Assembly: GCA_047974765.1 (NCBI GenBank)
Contig: JBKECP010000019.1
Location: 62,001 to 126,000, forward strand
From: JBKECP01 sp047974765
GTDB taxonomy: Bacteria; Pseudomonadota; Gammaproteobacteria; Pseudomonadales; Halieaceae
Reading direction: 5' to 3'
DNA length: 64,000 nt
Under the pieces are notes generated by a model. It was not told the origin of the DNA, did not search any database, and saw nothing but the letters and a program-made list of their open reading frames with translations. Shown in pieces: positions 15,894-23,207 of this stretch (positions are counted from its first letter, which is position 1; each line of letters opens with the position of its first letter). Position numbers and translations under genes: made by a program.

Positions 15894-16745
15894 TCAGCTC
15901 TGGTCTATAGGCAAGGTAGGTACTGCCTCCTGTTTCAGAATGGCGCTGATCTGCGGCATGGCTTTTTCTATCGCTTTATTGAGGGCATCGCGCAGTTTGG
16001 TGTCACCCCTGCGCACCCCCATGGTTTGGTTGTACTCGAAAATAACGGTTTCACCGGAACCGGTCTCATCAGGTGGAACAAAACTCAGATTCAGCGGCAC
16101 AGTTGAGTCGCGGACATAACGTGCCAGCTCCGGGGCAAAGGCAATGGCCGCATCAGCTTTGCCCTGGGCTACCTGACTAACCATCATGCCCGGATCAATG
16201 CGGATATACTGATTGCGACGCGATTTGAAATCGATTAGTTCGTAGATGTAATTGATATTGTCTTCATACTTGCCGATTTTTTTGAACATAGCCTCCGGTG
16301 CTGAAGAAAAACCCATGGCAACCTGTTTCATTGCCATCAGGTCGGGGCTGCTCCAGGCGTTGATGCTCAGGTTTCGATCAGCCTTTGTCACAATGGCATA
16401 ACCGGAGCGGTAGTAAGGCCGGGTAGTGAGAACTCGTGGATCATTGGGGTCCAGGCCAACGACAACATCGCATTCATTTTTATCGAGCAGATCGCGTACC
16501 AGATAGATAGCTGCGCGATCAGTCCATATAAATTCAACTTTACGCCCCATGGCCTGTGCGACAGCTGTGGCGATCTTGTTCTCAAACCCACTGCCGTCCG
16601 GGTAGGAAAAGGGCGCTTCAATTCTGGATGTGCAAACGCGCAATACTGTTTCGGCCGCAGCCAGAGGTGATGTCTGTAATACAGTAAAAGTGCCACAGAC
16701 GGCAGCTAAAAACTGAATGAAACAAGTTTTGGCAGAAATACTCAT
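15894..16745 (-). CDS. mxaJ: MxaJ, periplasmic solute-binding-like methanol oxidation protein
   Basis: 283 residues from the ATG at 16745: a signal peptide (about 1-31, ending 'PLAAA') and an extracellular solute-binding fold of family 3 ('VLRVCTSRIEAPFSYPDGSG', 'VVVGLDPNDPRVLTTRPYYR'). MxaJ is required for methanol oxidation and is thought to act as a chaperone for MxaFI assembly; recent structures suggest a hydrophobic cleft rather than a ligand pocket. The frame is open upstream to an ATG at 16868, inside mxaF, but that would bury the signal peptide, so the internal start is preferred despite a weak ribosome binding site. It lies 70 bp after mxaF. Confidence 0.93.
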   Translation of the reverse strand: MSISAKTCFIQFLAAVCGTFTVLQTSPLAAAETVLRVCTSRIEAPFSYPDGSGFENKIATAVAQAMGRKVEFIWTDRAAIYLVRDLLDKNECDVVVGLDPNDPRVLTTRPYYRSGYAIVTKADRNLSINAWSSPDLMAMKQVAMGFSSAPEAMFKKIGKYEDNINYIYELIDFKSRRNQYIRIDPGMMVSQVAQGKADAAIAFAPELARYVRDSTVPLNLSFVPPDETGSGETVIFEYNQTMGVRRGDTKLRDALNKAIEKAMPQISAILKQEAVPTLPIDQS

Positions 16746-16815
16746 GGTCACTTGATCCCGACAGACCAGTGGCCGCAGAGCGACCACTGGTGTTGTAGTT
16801 ACAGCCACTAGCTGG

Positions 16816-18690
16816 TTAATTACTGGCGTACTCACCGAGGTTAAGGTTGTCGTATGGGCCTTTGCCATTGAGTGAGAAGACCATTACACCGCCGCCCATC
16901 TGGCTGTAGTGTTGCAGCTCCTTGAAGGCACCGACAGCGCCCAGGCCAGCCGTTGGGTCGCTCAGATCCTGTACCAGGCCAATACCCGGCCAGCCGCCAA
17001 CACCGTAAAAGATGGCAACGTATTGGATGCCACTATGTGTGTAGGTCATCGGGTGACCGATCACGCCAGAGGGCAGGCGGAATTTCCACAGTAGTTTGCC
17101 GGTGTCGGAATGGCGGGCTTTAATAAAACCATCCAGTGTGCCGTAGAAAACCAGGTCACCAGCGGTGGCGAGGGTTCCGCCCCAGACCGAGAAGCGCTCC
17201 ATAAAATCCCATTTGTATTCACCTGTGATGGCGTTATAGGCCTTGATCTGGCCAAGGCCTTCATATTTCTGGCGATCACCTTTTGGTCCGGGATACATGT
17301 TCAGGGTTGCGCCGACAAAGAACTGACCGGCCCGATAGGGCAGCATGAAGGGTTCCCAGTCCATGCATATATGGTTGATACCCATAAAGAACAGCTGTTT
17401 GCCCGGATCATAGGAGTCATGCCCCTGATTGTGGTAGCCCATGGCTGAAGGGCAGATATCGCGTGCATTGTGATTCATGCGCGTGGCATATTCCGGGTCG
17501 CGCACAGGCAGGCCGGTTTTCATATCGACATGTTTGACCCAGTTGACGGTGTCATCGAGCTTGTTGGCTGATACCAGATCGCCGGTTTCACGGTCCAGTG
17601 TATAAACGATACCGTTGCGGTCAGGATGTGTGAGTAGTTTACGCATGTTGCCCTCTTTATCTTTCTGCTCGGACAGCATCATCACATTGACGCCGGCGTA
17701 ATCCCACTCGTCGTGAGGTGTTTTTTGATAGCCGAATTTGGCTTCACCGGTATCGACGTCGCGGCCCCAAATGGTCATGGTCCATTTGTTGTCGCCTGGG
17801 CGCATGGTTTCGTTCCATGGCGCTGGATTGCCGCTACCAAAGTAGATCATATTGGTATCTGAATCGAAGGCGTACCAGCCCCAGTTGGTGCCTCCGCCAA
17901 TTTTCCAGGCATCACCTTCCCAGGTACGCTGGCCAAGGCCGAAGCGGCCATAGTGCGGATTGTGTTCGTTGAAGTCCTTGCCGATCAGCATTTCTTCATC
18001 CGGGCCAGTGGCATAGGCGCGCCATTTTTGTTCTCCGGTCTTGACGTTATAGGCAGTGACGTAGCCGCGTACTCCCAGTTCGGCACCGGATGAGCCGACG
18101 ATAACCATATCCTTGACGACAAAGGGTGCGATAGTCAGTGTGGAGCCGACCCGAATGTCGGAGTTCTCCATTTTCCAGTATTCCTCACCATTGTCAGCGC
18201 GCAGGGCGACGATGTGGCCATCAAGTAATGTTTTGAAAATCAGTGCCGGAGTGTTGCCTTCGCCGGGCCAGTAGGCCAGGCCACGGTTAACCACGTCGCA
18301 GCAGGCCACGGCCCGGGCAGCTGCGCGCTGCTTGGGTTTGTGTTGCCAGACGATACGAGTGGGATTGTTCAGATCTAATGCAAAAGTGTTATTGGGAAAA
18401 GGGGAGTGCACATACATGAGGTCGCCAACGACCAGTGGAGTGCCTTCATGCCCGTTGAGTACGCCGGTGGAAAATGACCAGGCCGGACGCAGACTTTTCA
18501 CGTTGTCGCTATTGATTTGAGTTGCCGTGCTGTAATTGTTGGCGTGGTAGTTTTTGCCGGGCATCACCCAGTTGGCCTCGCTTTCAGCCAGCTTGGCCAG
18601 TTGATCGTTGGCAACGGCGGGTATTGTCAGGAATAATCCTGTGGTGATGGCCGCGACCCAATGAGCAGGTCTTGCTTTCTTCGGTGTCAT
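16816..18690 (-). CDS. mxaF: Methanol dehydrogenase large (alpha) subunit, Ca2+/PQQ type
   Basis: This periplasmic PQQ enzyme oxidises methanol to formaldehyde. It has 624 residues with a 27-residue signal peptide, so the mature chain starts 'NDQLAKL' and its numbering matches the Methylobacterium enzyme exactly. The vicinal disulfide lies at Cys130-Cys131 (mature 103/104), calcium ligands at Glu204 and Asn288 (177/261), and the catalytic Asp at 330 (303). The segment 'DEWDYAGVN' has Ala332 two residues after the catalytic Asp, where lanthanide XoxF enzymes have Asp, so this is the calcium form. Eight W-motif propeller blades are apparent ('GTQYVAIFYGVGGWPG'-like C-terminal repeats among them). 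AAGGAG lies 8 bp before the ATG, and a sigma-70-like promoter candidate lies about 110 bp upstream. It is the first gene of the mxaFJGI(RSACKLD) operon. Confidence 0.98.
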   Translation of the reverse strand: MTPKKARPAHWVAAITTGLFLTIPAVANDQLAKLAESEANWVMPGKNYHANNYSTATQINSDNVKSLRPAWSFSTGVLNGHEGTPLVVGDLMYVHSPFPNNTFALDLNNPTRIVWQHKPKQRAAARAVACCDVVNRGLAYWPGEGNTPALIFKTLLDGHIVALRADNGEEYWKMENSDIRVGSTLTIAPFVVKDMVIVGSSGAELGVRGYVTAYNVKTGEQKWRAYATGPDEEMLIGKDFNEHNPHYGRFGLGQRTWEGDAWKIGGGTNWGWYAFDSDTNMIYFGSGNPAPWNETMRPGDNKWTMTIWGRDVDTGEAKFGYQKTPHDEWDYAGVNVMMLSEQKDKEGNMRKLLTHPDRNGIVYTLDRETGDLVSANKLDDTVNWVKHVDMKTGLPVRDPEYATRMNHNARDICPSAMGYHNQGHDSYDPGKQLFFMGINHICMDWEPFMLPYRAGQFFVGATLNMYPGPKGDRQKYEGLGQIKAYNAITGEYKWDFMERFSVWGGTLATAGDLVFYGTLDGFIKARHSDTGKLLWKFRLPSGVIGHPMTYTHSGIQYVAIFYGVGGWPGIGLVQDLSDPTAGLGAVGAFKELQHYSQMGGGVMVFSLNGKGPYDNLNLGEYASN

Positions 18691-18780
18691 TTATAGTTCT
18701 CCTTTCAGCCAAACTTGCAAAATACAACGTTTTTGAGTCCATCCGGCCTGGGGTCGGGTGGTTTGCCGCTGTAGCATGTC

Positions 18781-19260
18781 TATTTATCAAAATGTCATTT
18801 TATAAAAGTCTTGCTTTGTCGACAAAATAAATACTGTTGAAGTCACCCAAAGATAATTCATTGGAAAATAAAAATCACTGCTTTTTATATAAATTTATTC
18901 TTTTATAGAAAATTTTATATGAACTTATTTGAATTACGGTTTTTATATATTTTATTTTATGGGGTTGTTGGCGTAATTCAATTAAGCGTGATCAAGGCGT
19001 TGATTGAATTTTGTATGAATGATTTGGCATGCTTTAACTAATTGTTTTATATGTTAATTCTATTATGATATTGGCGATATTTTTGGAAAATATCTTTTAT
19101 TGTTGAAAGCTGTTTCTTGGTTAGAATTTTTTGTGGTTTTTATATAAAAATACAAACAAATGAATATTTATATTCATTTTTAAAATTTATGTTTTTTTGT
19201 TAAAAAACAAATATTAATTTTTTATTCATATAAATTTTTTTTGTAAAGTCTGTTTTTGTG
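18781..19260. other. Very A+T-rich leader region upstream of mxaF
   Basis: About 480 bp with roughly one fifth G+C by my line counts, against about half in the neighbours, and no credible ORF. It contains the inverted repeats GATATTTT-TGG-AAAATATC (19076-19094), AAATGAATA-TTTA-TATTCATTT (19158-19179) and AATTCAAT-N20-ATTGAATT (18975-19010). Such composition favours intrinsic DNA bending or binding by nucleoid proteins and suggests a complex control region for mxaF and perhaps for the rightward ORF at 19310. Confidence 0.6.
18797..18825 (-). promoter_or_regulatory. Candidate mxaF promoter
   Basis: Reading leftwards, TTGTCG (18825-18820) and TAAAAT (18802-18797) are spaced by 17 bp, a fair sigma-70-like match, giving a leader of about 100 nt before mxaF. 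The -35 box sits inside the perfect 12-bp palindrome TTTGTCGACAAA (18815-18826), which could be an operator. This is prediction only. Confidence 0.4.
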
Positions 19261-19309
19261 TGTGACGCAAAGCCTTCCGCATGTTGACGAAAAAATGTGA
19301 GGTGCAGTT

Positions 19310-19576
19310 ATGGCAGTATTGAAAGCTGCTGTTTCCTGGCGCTGTCGTATTTTGTTTCTGCTATTTATCAAGACTACCAGCTGTCAGGAAAAAGCAGAGC
19401 TAGTAAGCTGTCACAGTACCACTGTTCTGCTTGTGCTGACGTTACTGCCTTTTGTTGACGGTATTTTATTGTTAGCCGCCAAATTTTCAGGCCTATGGAT
19501 CAGAATCCACAGTACTTATCCTAGCTTAAAAAAAAGCAACGATATTACCTGCTGGGAAAATAACTGTTTCCTTTAG
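19310..19576 (+). CDS. Doubtful small ORF divergent from mxaF
   Basis: An 88-residue ORF with a fair ribosome binding site (GAGGTG, 5 bp before ATG). It is cysteine-rich (five to six Cys) and has two hydrophobic stretches (about residues 11-20 and 42-58), so it might be a small membrane protein. I recognise no family, and its codon usage is not clearly like that of the neighbours. It stands at the junction between the A+T-rich mxaF leader and a gene-poor scar, so it may be chance or a remnant. Confidence 0.25.
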   Translation: MAVLKAAVSWRCRILFLLFIKTTSCQEKAELVSCHSTTVLLVLTLLPFVDGILLLAAKFSGLWIRIHSTYPSLKKSNDITCWENNCFL

Positions 19577-20073
19577 TATCCTAATCATGGAAATAATGGC
19601 CGGGTAGTTTCTGATTCGAGACAGAAGCCGGTCATCAAAAAACTTACAGCTGCTGCAGCGCGCAAAACTGGATCAGGTTCTTGGTGAAGGTTAAACAGGC
19701 CTTGTCCCGATTGGCCGAAGACGACAAGCCTGAAGGGTGATATATCGGCAATCAAAACTCTGTCGAGACGTGAAATCACGCCGAAGACGCATCGCTGGCA
19801 GTCCCTTCGGACCCAATCGCTGTTTGAAGCGCTTCGGTTGCCGACGCTATGCTTTCCTTTTGATCTGCCGTGCGATTCGAGTATTTATCGAAAGCAGCTA
19901 TGCCATCGGCGGCAATGCGGCTTTGCATCTTGGCGAGCTTATCGCCCCAGGCAGGCGCAAGAGGTGGACAGTACTCACCGCCAGGCATCGCACCCACATG
20001 TATCAATGCCGCTCAATAGCATCGAGTTAAAACACTGGTACGGGAGGATTGGAACCTGGCTCAATACCGCCGT
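19577..20073. other. Gene-poor stretch, possible decayed coding DNA
   Basis: No intact gene is convincing here. Short open stretches occur on both strands: on plus, 'KQALSRLAEDDKPEG' then a stop near 19738; on minus, 76 codons at 20006-19776 ending 'TAIGSEGTASDASSA'. Each is cut off by stops and has no ribosome binding site. The G+C returns to about 50% immediately to the right of the A+T-rich leader. Together with the broken gene at 20439-20743 this looks like degraded DNA rather than a regulatory spacer. Confidence 0.4.
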
Positions 20074-20388
20074 ATGATTGTGCTGCATGTGGATTGGAAA
20101 GATACTGAAAGTGCCTTGTCATTCTGTGCGGACCTGGCCCGCACTGTGGGTATCAAGGACGATTTTGCTCCGGATGTGACCACCATGAACAATCCGCGTC
20201 AGGTGGAAGAAGTCCTCACCGTTTTCGATCAGTGGCTGCAAACTTATGGTTACCGGTTGATTTCGCCGGATACCGGTGATGATGCCTACTATGCCCTGTT
20301 GACCAAAGCCAAAGGGGCCGACAAGTTCATTGAGGTACTGGAACAGGCCGGTTTTCAGCTGCAGACGTTCCTGGGCCAGATAGATTGA
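20074..20388 (+). CDS. Orphan 104-aa protein, probably 5'-truncated
   Basis: A small acidic protein ('MIVLHVDWKDTESALSFCADLA' at the start, split by function unknown; 'YGYRLISPDTGDDAYYALLTKA' near residues 60-82). I do not recognise a family with confidence; the acidic, compact character recalls small cytoplasmic orphan or immunity-like proteins. The reading frame continues upstream of the ATG through about 18 codons that look protein-like ('LVREDWNLAQYRR') to a stop, and there is no ribosome binding site at the expected distance. The gene may therefore be the 3' part of a longer one. The codons are G+C-balanced like the core genes. It sits in the scar between the mxa island and the MATE gene. 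Confidence 0.45.
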   Translation: MIVLHVDWKDTESALSFCADLARTVGIKDDFAPDVTTMNNPRQVEEVLTVFDQWLQTYGYRLISPDTGDDAYYALLTKAKGADKFIEVLEQAGFQLQTFLGQID

Positions 20389-20438
20389 ATATATAGATAC
20401 AGCGTATTTATTCTATCTGTCAGGAGAATTTAAGGATT

Positions 20439-20743
20439 ATGGCAATGCGCTACTTTGCCTGAGTCATATCGACACTCACGCTCTTACTCGCCGCATTTTG
20501 GTCGCAGGCCGGGATTGATCCTCGCACCATGGTAATTAATCGTGAGCCCTTGCTTGGGCTGGAAATCTGGACGGAGTCTGTCCCCGCCTGGCCTACCCGT
20601 ATTGAAACCCATGCGGGCAAGCCCGTTTTATCGCTGAGCCACCGCCCTATCACTACCCTCCGGGTAGTGTGAGCTGGGCCACCTTCAACCTTGAACTCGG
20701 CAAAGATGAAGATTTTCAGGCCGTATTTGATGCGGCCCTCTGA
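20439..20743 (+). pseudogene. Broken gene for a small secreted protein
   Basis: A good ribosome binding site (AGGAG, 20422-20426) and ATG (20439 or 20445) start 'MAMRYFA', then an in-frame TGA at 20460. The same frame then continues with a hydrophobic, signal-like 'VISTLTLLLAAFWSQAG' and about 55 further sensible residues ('INREPLLGLEIWTESVPAWP'). Around 20645 a +/-1 frameshift is needed to join '..SLSHRP' to 'YHYPPGSVSWATFNLEL' and run to a TGA at 20741. Two independent lesions in an otherwise coherent protein indicate a pseudogene of a small exported protein of unknown family. Sequencing error could explain one lesion but hardly both. Confidence 0.6.
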
Positions 20744-20852
20744 AAGGCCTTGTCAAAATACAGTATGATGCGCGTTCGCCGATGACGGGCTATCCGCGAG
20801 ACTTTGTGTTCCTTATCCGCCCTTGGTTCCACCCATCACTCAAGAGGACTGT

Positions 20853-22220
20853 ATGAGCCAGGCTGTATTCACCCGGGGGTCCACCATGCGCCATGTGCTG
20901 GCAATGACGGGAGCCGCTGCGACTGGATTGATTGCGATGTTCGGCGTCGATCTGGTGGATATGTATTTTCTGACCTTGCTTGGTGATCACTCACTGATTG
21001 CTGCGGTTGGTTATGCCAGCACACTGATCTACTTCCTGATTTCTGTCAGTATTGGCTTGCAGATTGCCTTGGGTGCGCTGGTGGCCCGAGCCGAGGGTGC
21101 GCACCAGCGGGATATGGCGGGTCGCTATTGCAGTAACGGTATGCTGTTCAGTTTTTTGGTAACCAGCTTAATCAGCCTCGTGGCCTGGTTTAATTTGCGT
21201 CCCTTACTGGAAATGCTGGGTGCTTCTGGTCCAACGCTTGACTATGCACTCAGCTACGGTGGCATTTTGTTACCCAATATGCCGGTAATGGTGCTGGGTA
21301 TGAGTGCCGCTGCTGCTGTGCGGGCTATTGGTGATGCTCGTCGTTCCATGTGGGCAACGCTGGCAGGTTCGATCGTTAATGCGGTGCTTGACCCTCTGTT
21401 TATATTTTATTTTGACTGGGGGCTTGAAGGGGCGGCTATTGCCTCGGTGGTATCACGCTGGGTGTTATTGCTGGTGGCCTGGCATGCTGTTTACAAGGTT
21501 CATCGCTTGCCCAGGCGTTGTAGTTGGTCGGAATTTTGTGCTGATCTTGGACCTTTATTAAGTATTGCCGGACCTGCGGTATTAACTAATCTGGCCACGC
21601 CTATTGGCAATAGTTTTGTATTGCGCACTATGTCCCAGTTTGGTGATGGCGCGGTGGCTGGTGCTGCTATATTGGGGCGTATTTATCCGGTAGCTTTTGC
21701 CGCTGTTTTTGCCTTGTCGGGAGCGGTGGGGCCTATCATTGGGCAAAATGCCGGTGCAGGGCGCTATGATCGGGTTCGAGAAACCCTGATTAATGCGCTG
21801 AAGTTTAATGCGTTCTATGTGCTGGTGGTGTGGTTGCTGTTATGGTTCAGCAGTGAGGGCATTGTTCGTGTGTTTTCAGCTGAACCGGCAGCATCCGAAC
21901 TTATTTTATTTTATTGCCATATACTGGTGTTTGCTTTTTTCTTTAATGGCGGACTGTTTATTGCCAACGCCAGCTTCAATAACCTGCATCATCCTCAGTG
22001 GGCAACGGCATTCAACTTTGGCAAAGTGTTGCTGGGTATTGTTCCCGGTGCTTATCTGGGGGCAAAGTGGTTTGGTGCTCCCGGTGTGTTACTGGGTGAA
22101 GCTTTTGGTATGGTGATTTTTGGTTCGCTGGGGGTTATGGCTGCCTTCCGGTTGGTGGCTCGTCTACAGCGAAACCCGCCATTGTCAGTGCCTGTTTCTG
22201 GGCGACAGATAAATAAGTAA
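20853..22220 (+). CDS. MATE-family efflux transporter
   Basis: A 455-residue inner-membrane protein with about twelve transmembrane segments in two homologous halves, typical of the multidrug and toxin extrusion family. The MATE hallmarks are 'LVDMYFLTLLGDHSLIAAVG' near the start and 'GPIIGQNAGAGRYDRVRE' around the middle. These exporters swap Na+ or H+ for cationic drugs or metabolites; the substrate here is unknown. I chose the ATG at 20853, with AGAGGA close upstream; an in-frame ATG at 20823 lacks one. The last 36 bp overlap, tail to tail, with the LuxR-type gene on the other strand. Confidence 0.9.
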   Translation: MSQAVFTRGSTMRHVLAMTGAAATGLIAMFGVDLVDMYFLTLLGDHSLIAAVGYASTLIYFLISVSIGLQIALGALVARAEGAHQRDMAGRYCSNGMLFSFLVTSLISLVAWFNLRPLLEMLGASGPTLDYALSYGGILLPNMPVMVLGMSAAAAVRAIGDARRSMWATLAGSIVNAVLDPLFIFYFDWGLEGAAIASVVSRWVLLLVAWHAVYKVHRLPRRCSWSEFCADLGPLLSIAGPAVLTNLATPIGNSFVLRTMSQFGDGAVAGAAILGRIYPVAFAAVFALSGAVGPIIGQNAGAGRYDRVRETLINALKFNAFYVLVVWLLLWFSSEGIVRVFSAEPAASELILFYCHILVFAFFFNGGLFIANASFNNLHHPQWATAFNFGKVLLGIVPGAYLGAKWFGAPGVLLGEAFGMVIFGSLGVMAAFRLVARLQRNPPLSVPVSGRQINK

Positions 22221-23036
22221 AGGGTCTTCTTCGCAAGCCTCGGCCAGGCAGCTCATAGCATTGATAAAAAGAGAGAACAGAGCCGTTTGGGAGTTAACAT
22301 CCAGCTTGCGGTAAATACCCTTGCGATGTCTACGAACGGTCTCGATAGCCAGATTCAGTTTTTTGGCCGAAGCTGTTGTGTTATAGCCGTGCAGCATCAT
22401 ATTCAGTACATCTTTCTCACGAGGTGACAGTATTGATGAGCCAAAACTGTCGAAAGCCTGTTTGATTTGCCGATCGATATCCGGCTGAATCAGATGTTCA
22501 ATAGAAAAATGCTTGTGTTGGCATTGTATGCTGAGCAGTTCTGATACTGGGTCAGCCAAAGCAGACAGATGAGCAAATTCATCATCGCTGAATGGCTTTG
22601 AACTGTTGCAGCGCATCAGGCTCAGACAAATAGCGATATCAGGTGTCAGGCGATTAAAGTAAGCCACCTTGTCAATGATATTGAGGGCGCCGTGAAACTC
22701 CTGGTAATAGCGTGTTTCAGTCAGCTTGCTGCCGGCAAGCTGGGACAGACGGTAGATTCTGGTTTTGGGACGATGACAAACCTGATAAAAGGGGTCATCC
22801 TCGTAAGCACCTTCAATATAGCGATTCAGGCTTGCCCAGCTGGCAGTTGAGGATGTGTCACCGTAAAGTAAGCGGGGTGGGCGCTTATTGCGAAACAGCC
22901 AGATCCAGGGAGAATCAAAAGCTACCTGGCTCTTAATGGCCGCAAGCAAATGTGGGAAAAAATCATGTTCACCCAGCACGCCAATGACGCGGGACAGATC
23001 CCGGTTCCACCTGGCAAGCTGCTTGAATGGCTGCAT
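22185..23036 (-). CDS. LuxR-type transcriptional regulator
   Basis: 283 residues. The C-terminal part (about 212-275) is a clear LuxR helix-turn-helix ('LSPREKDVLNMMLHGYN', then 'KLNLAIETVRRHRKGIYRKL'). The N-terminal 190 residues do not show an acyl-homoserine-lactone binding signature, a receiver Asp or a Walker motif I can identify, so it is a LuxR 'solo' with an unknown sensor region rich in aromatic residues. Start at ATG 23036 with AGGA five bases upstream; a GTG at 23051 would overlap that site. Its 3' end overlaps that of the MATE gene by 36 bp, so their transcripts would be mutually antisense. A regulatory link to the exporter is possible but not shown. Confidence 0.85.
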   Translation of the reverse strand: MQPFKQLARWNRDLSRVIGVLGEHDFFPHLLAAIKSQVAFDSPWIWLFRNKRPPRLLYGDTSSTASWASLNRYIEGAYEDDPFYQVCHRPKTRIYRLSQLAGSKLTETRYYQEFHGALNIIDKVAYFNRLTPDIAICLSLMRCNSSKPFSDDEFAHLSALADPVSELLSIQCQHKHFSIEHLIQPDIDRQIKQAFDSFGSSILSPREKDVLNMMLHGYNTTASAKKLNLAIETVRRHRKGIYRKLDVNSQTALFSLFINAMSCLAEACEEDPLLIYLSPRNRH

Positions 23037-23207
23037 TGATGTCCTAATCACCTGCTGGCAGTCTGGAGAGTTTCTGGAAGCATGCCAAACCCTGGGGTTG
23101 TCTGAAAGACTTGCTATTGATCATTACGCTCAAAATCTATGAAGCCTGATTTACAAGTGCAGCGCGCCAGTATCTGTTTCAGATTCTTTTTAAGTTTATT
23201 GCTGCAC

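Noticed and set aside
16816..18690. Lanthanide-dependent XoxF as identity of the large subunit
   Set aside because: Ala, not Asp, two residues after the catalytic Asp, and mxaI is present, so it is MxaF.
19585..19779. 64-codon minus-strand ORF
   Set aside because: No ribosome binding site, no family, overlaps other random frames.
19776..20006. 76-codon minus-strand ORF in the scar region
   Set aside because: Closed by a stop just upstream, TTG start without ribosome binding site, and no recognisable family; kept only as a sign of decayed coding DNA.
20460..20462. TGA as a selenocysteine codon in the pseudogene
   Set aside because: It falls in the signal-peptide region, no SECIS-like hairpin follows, and the gene has a second lesion.
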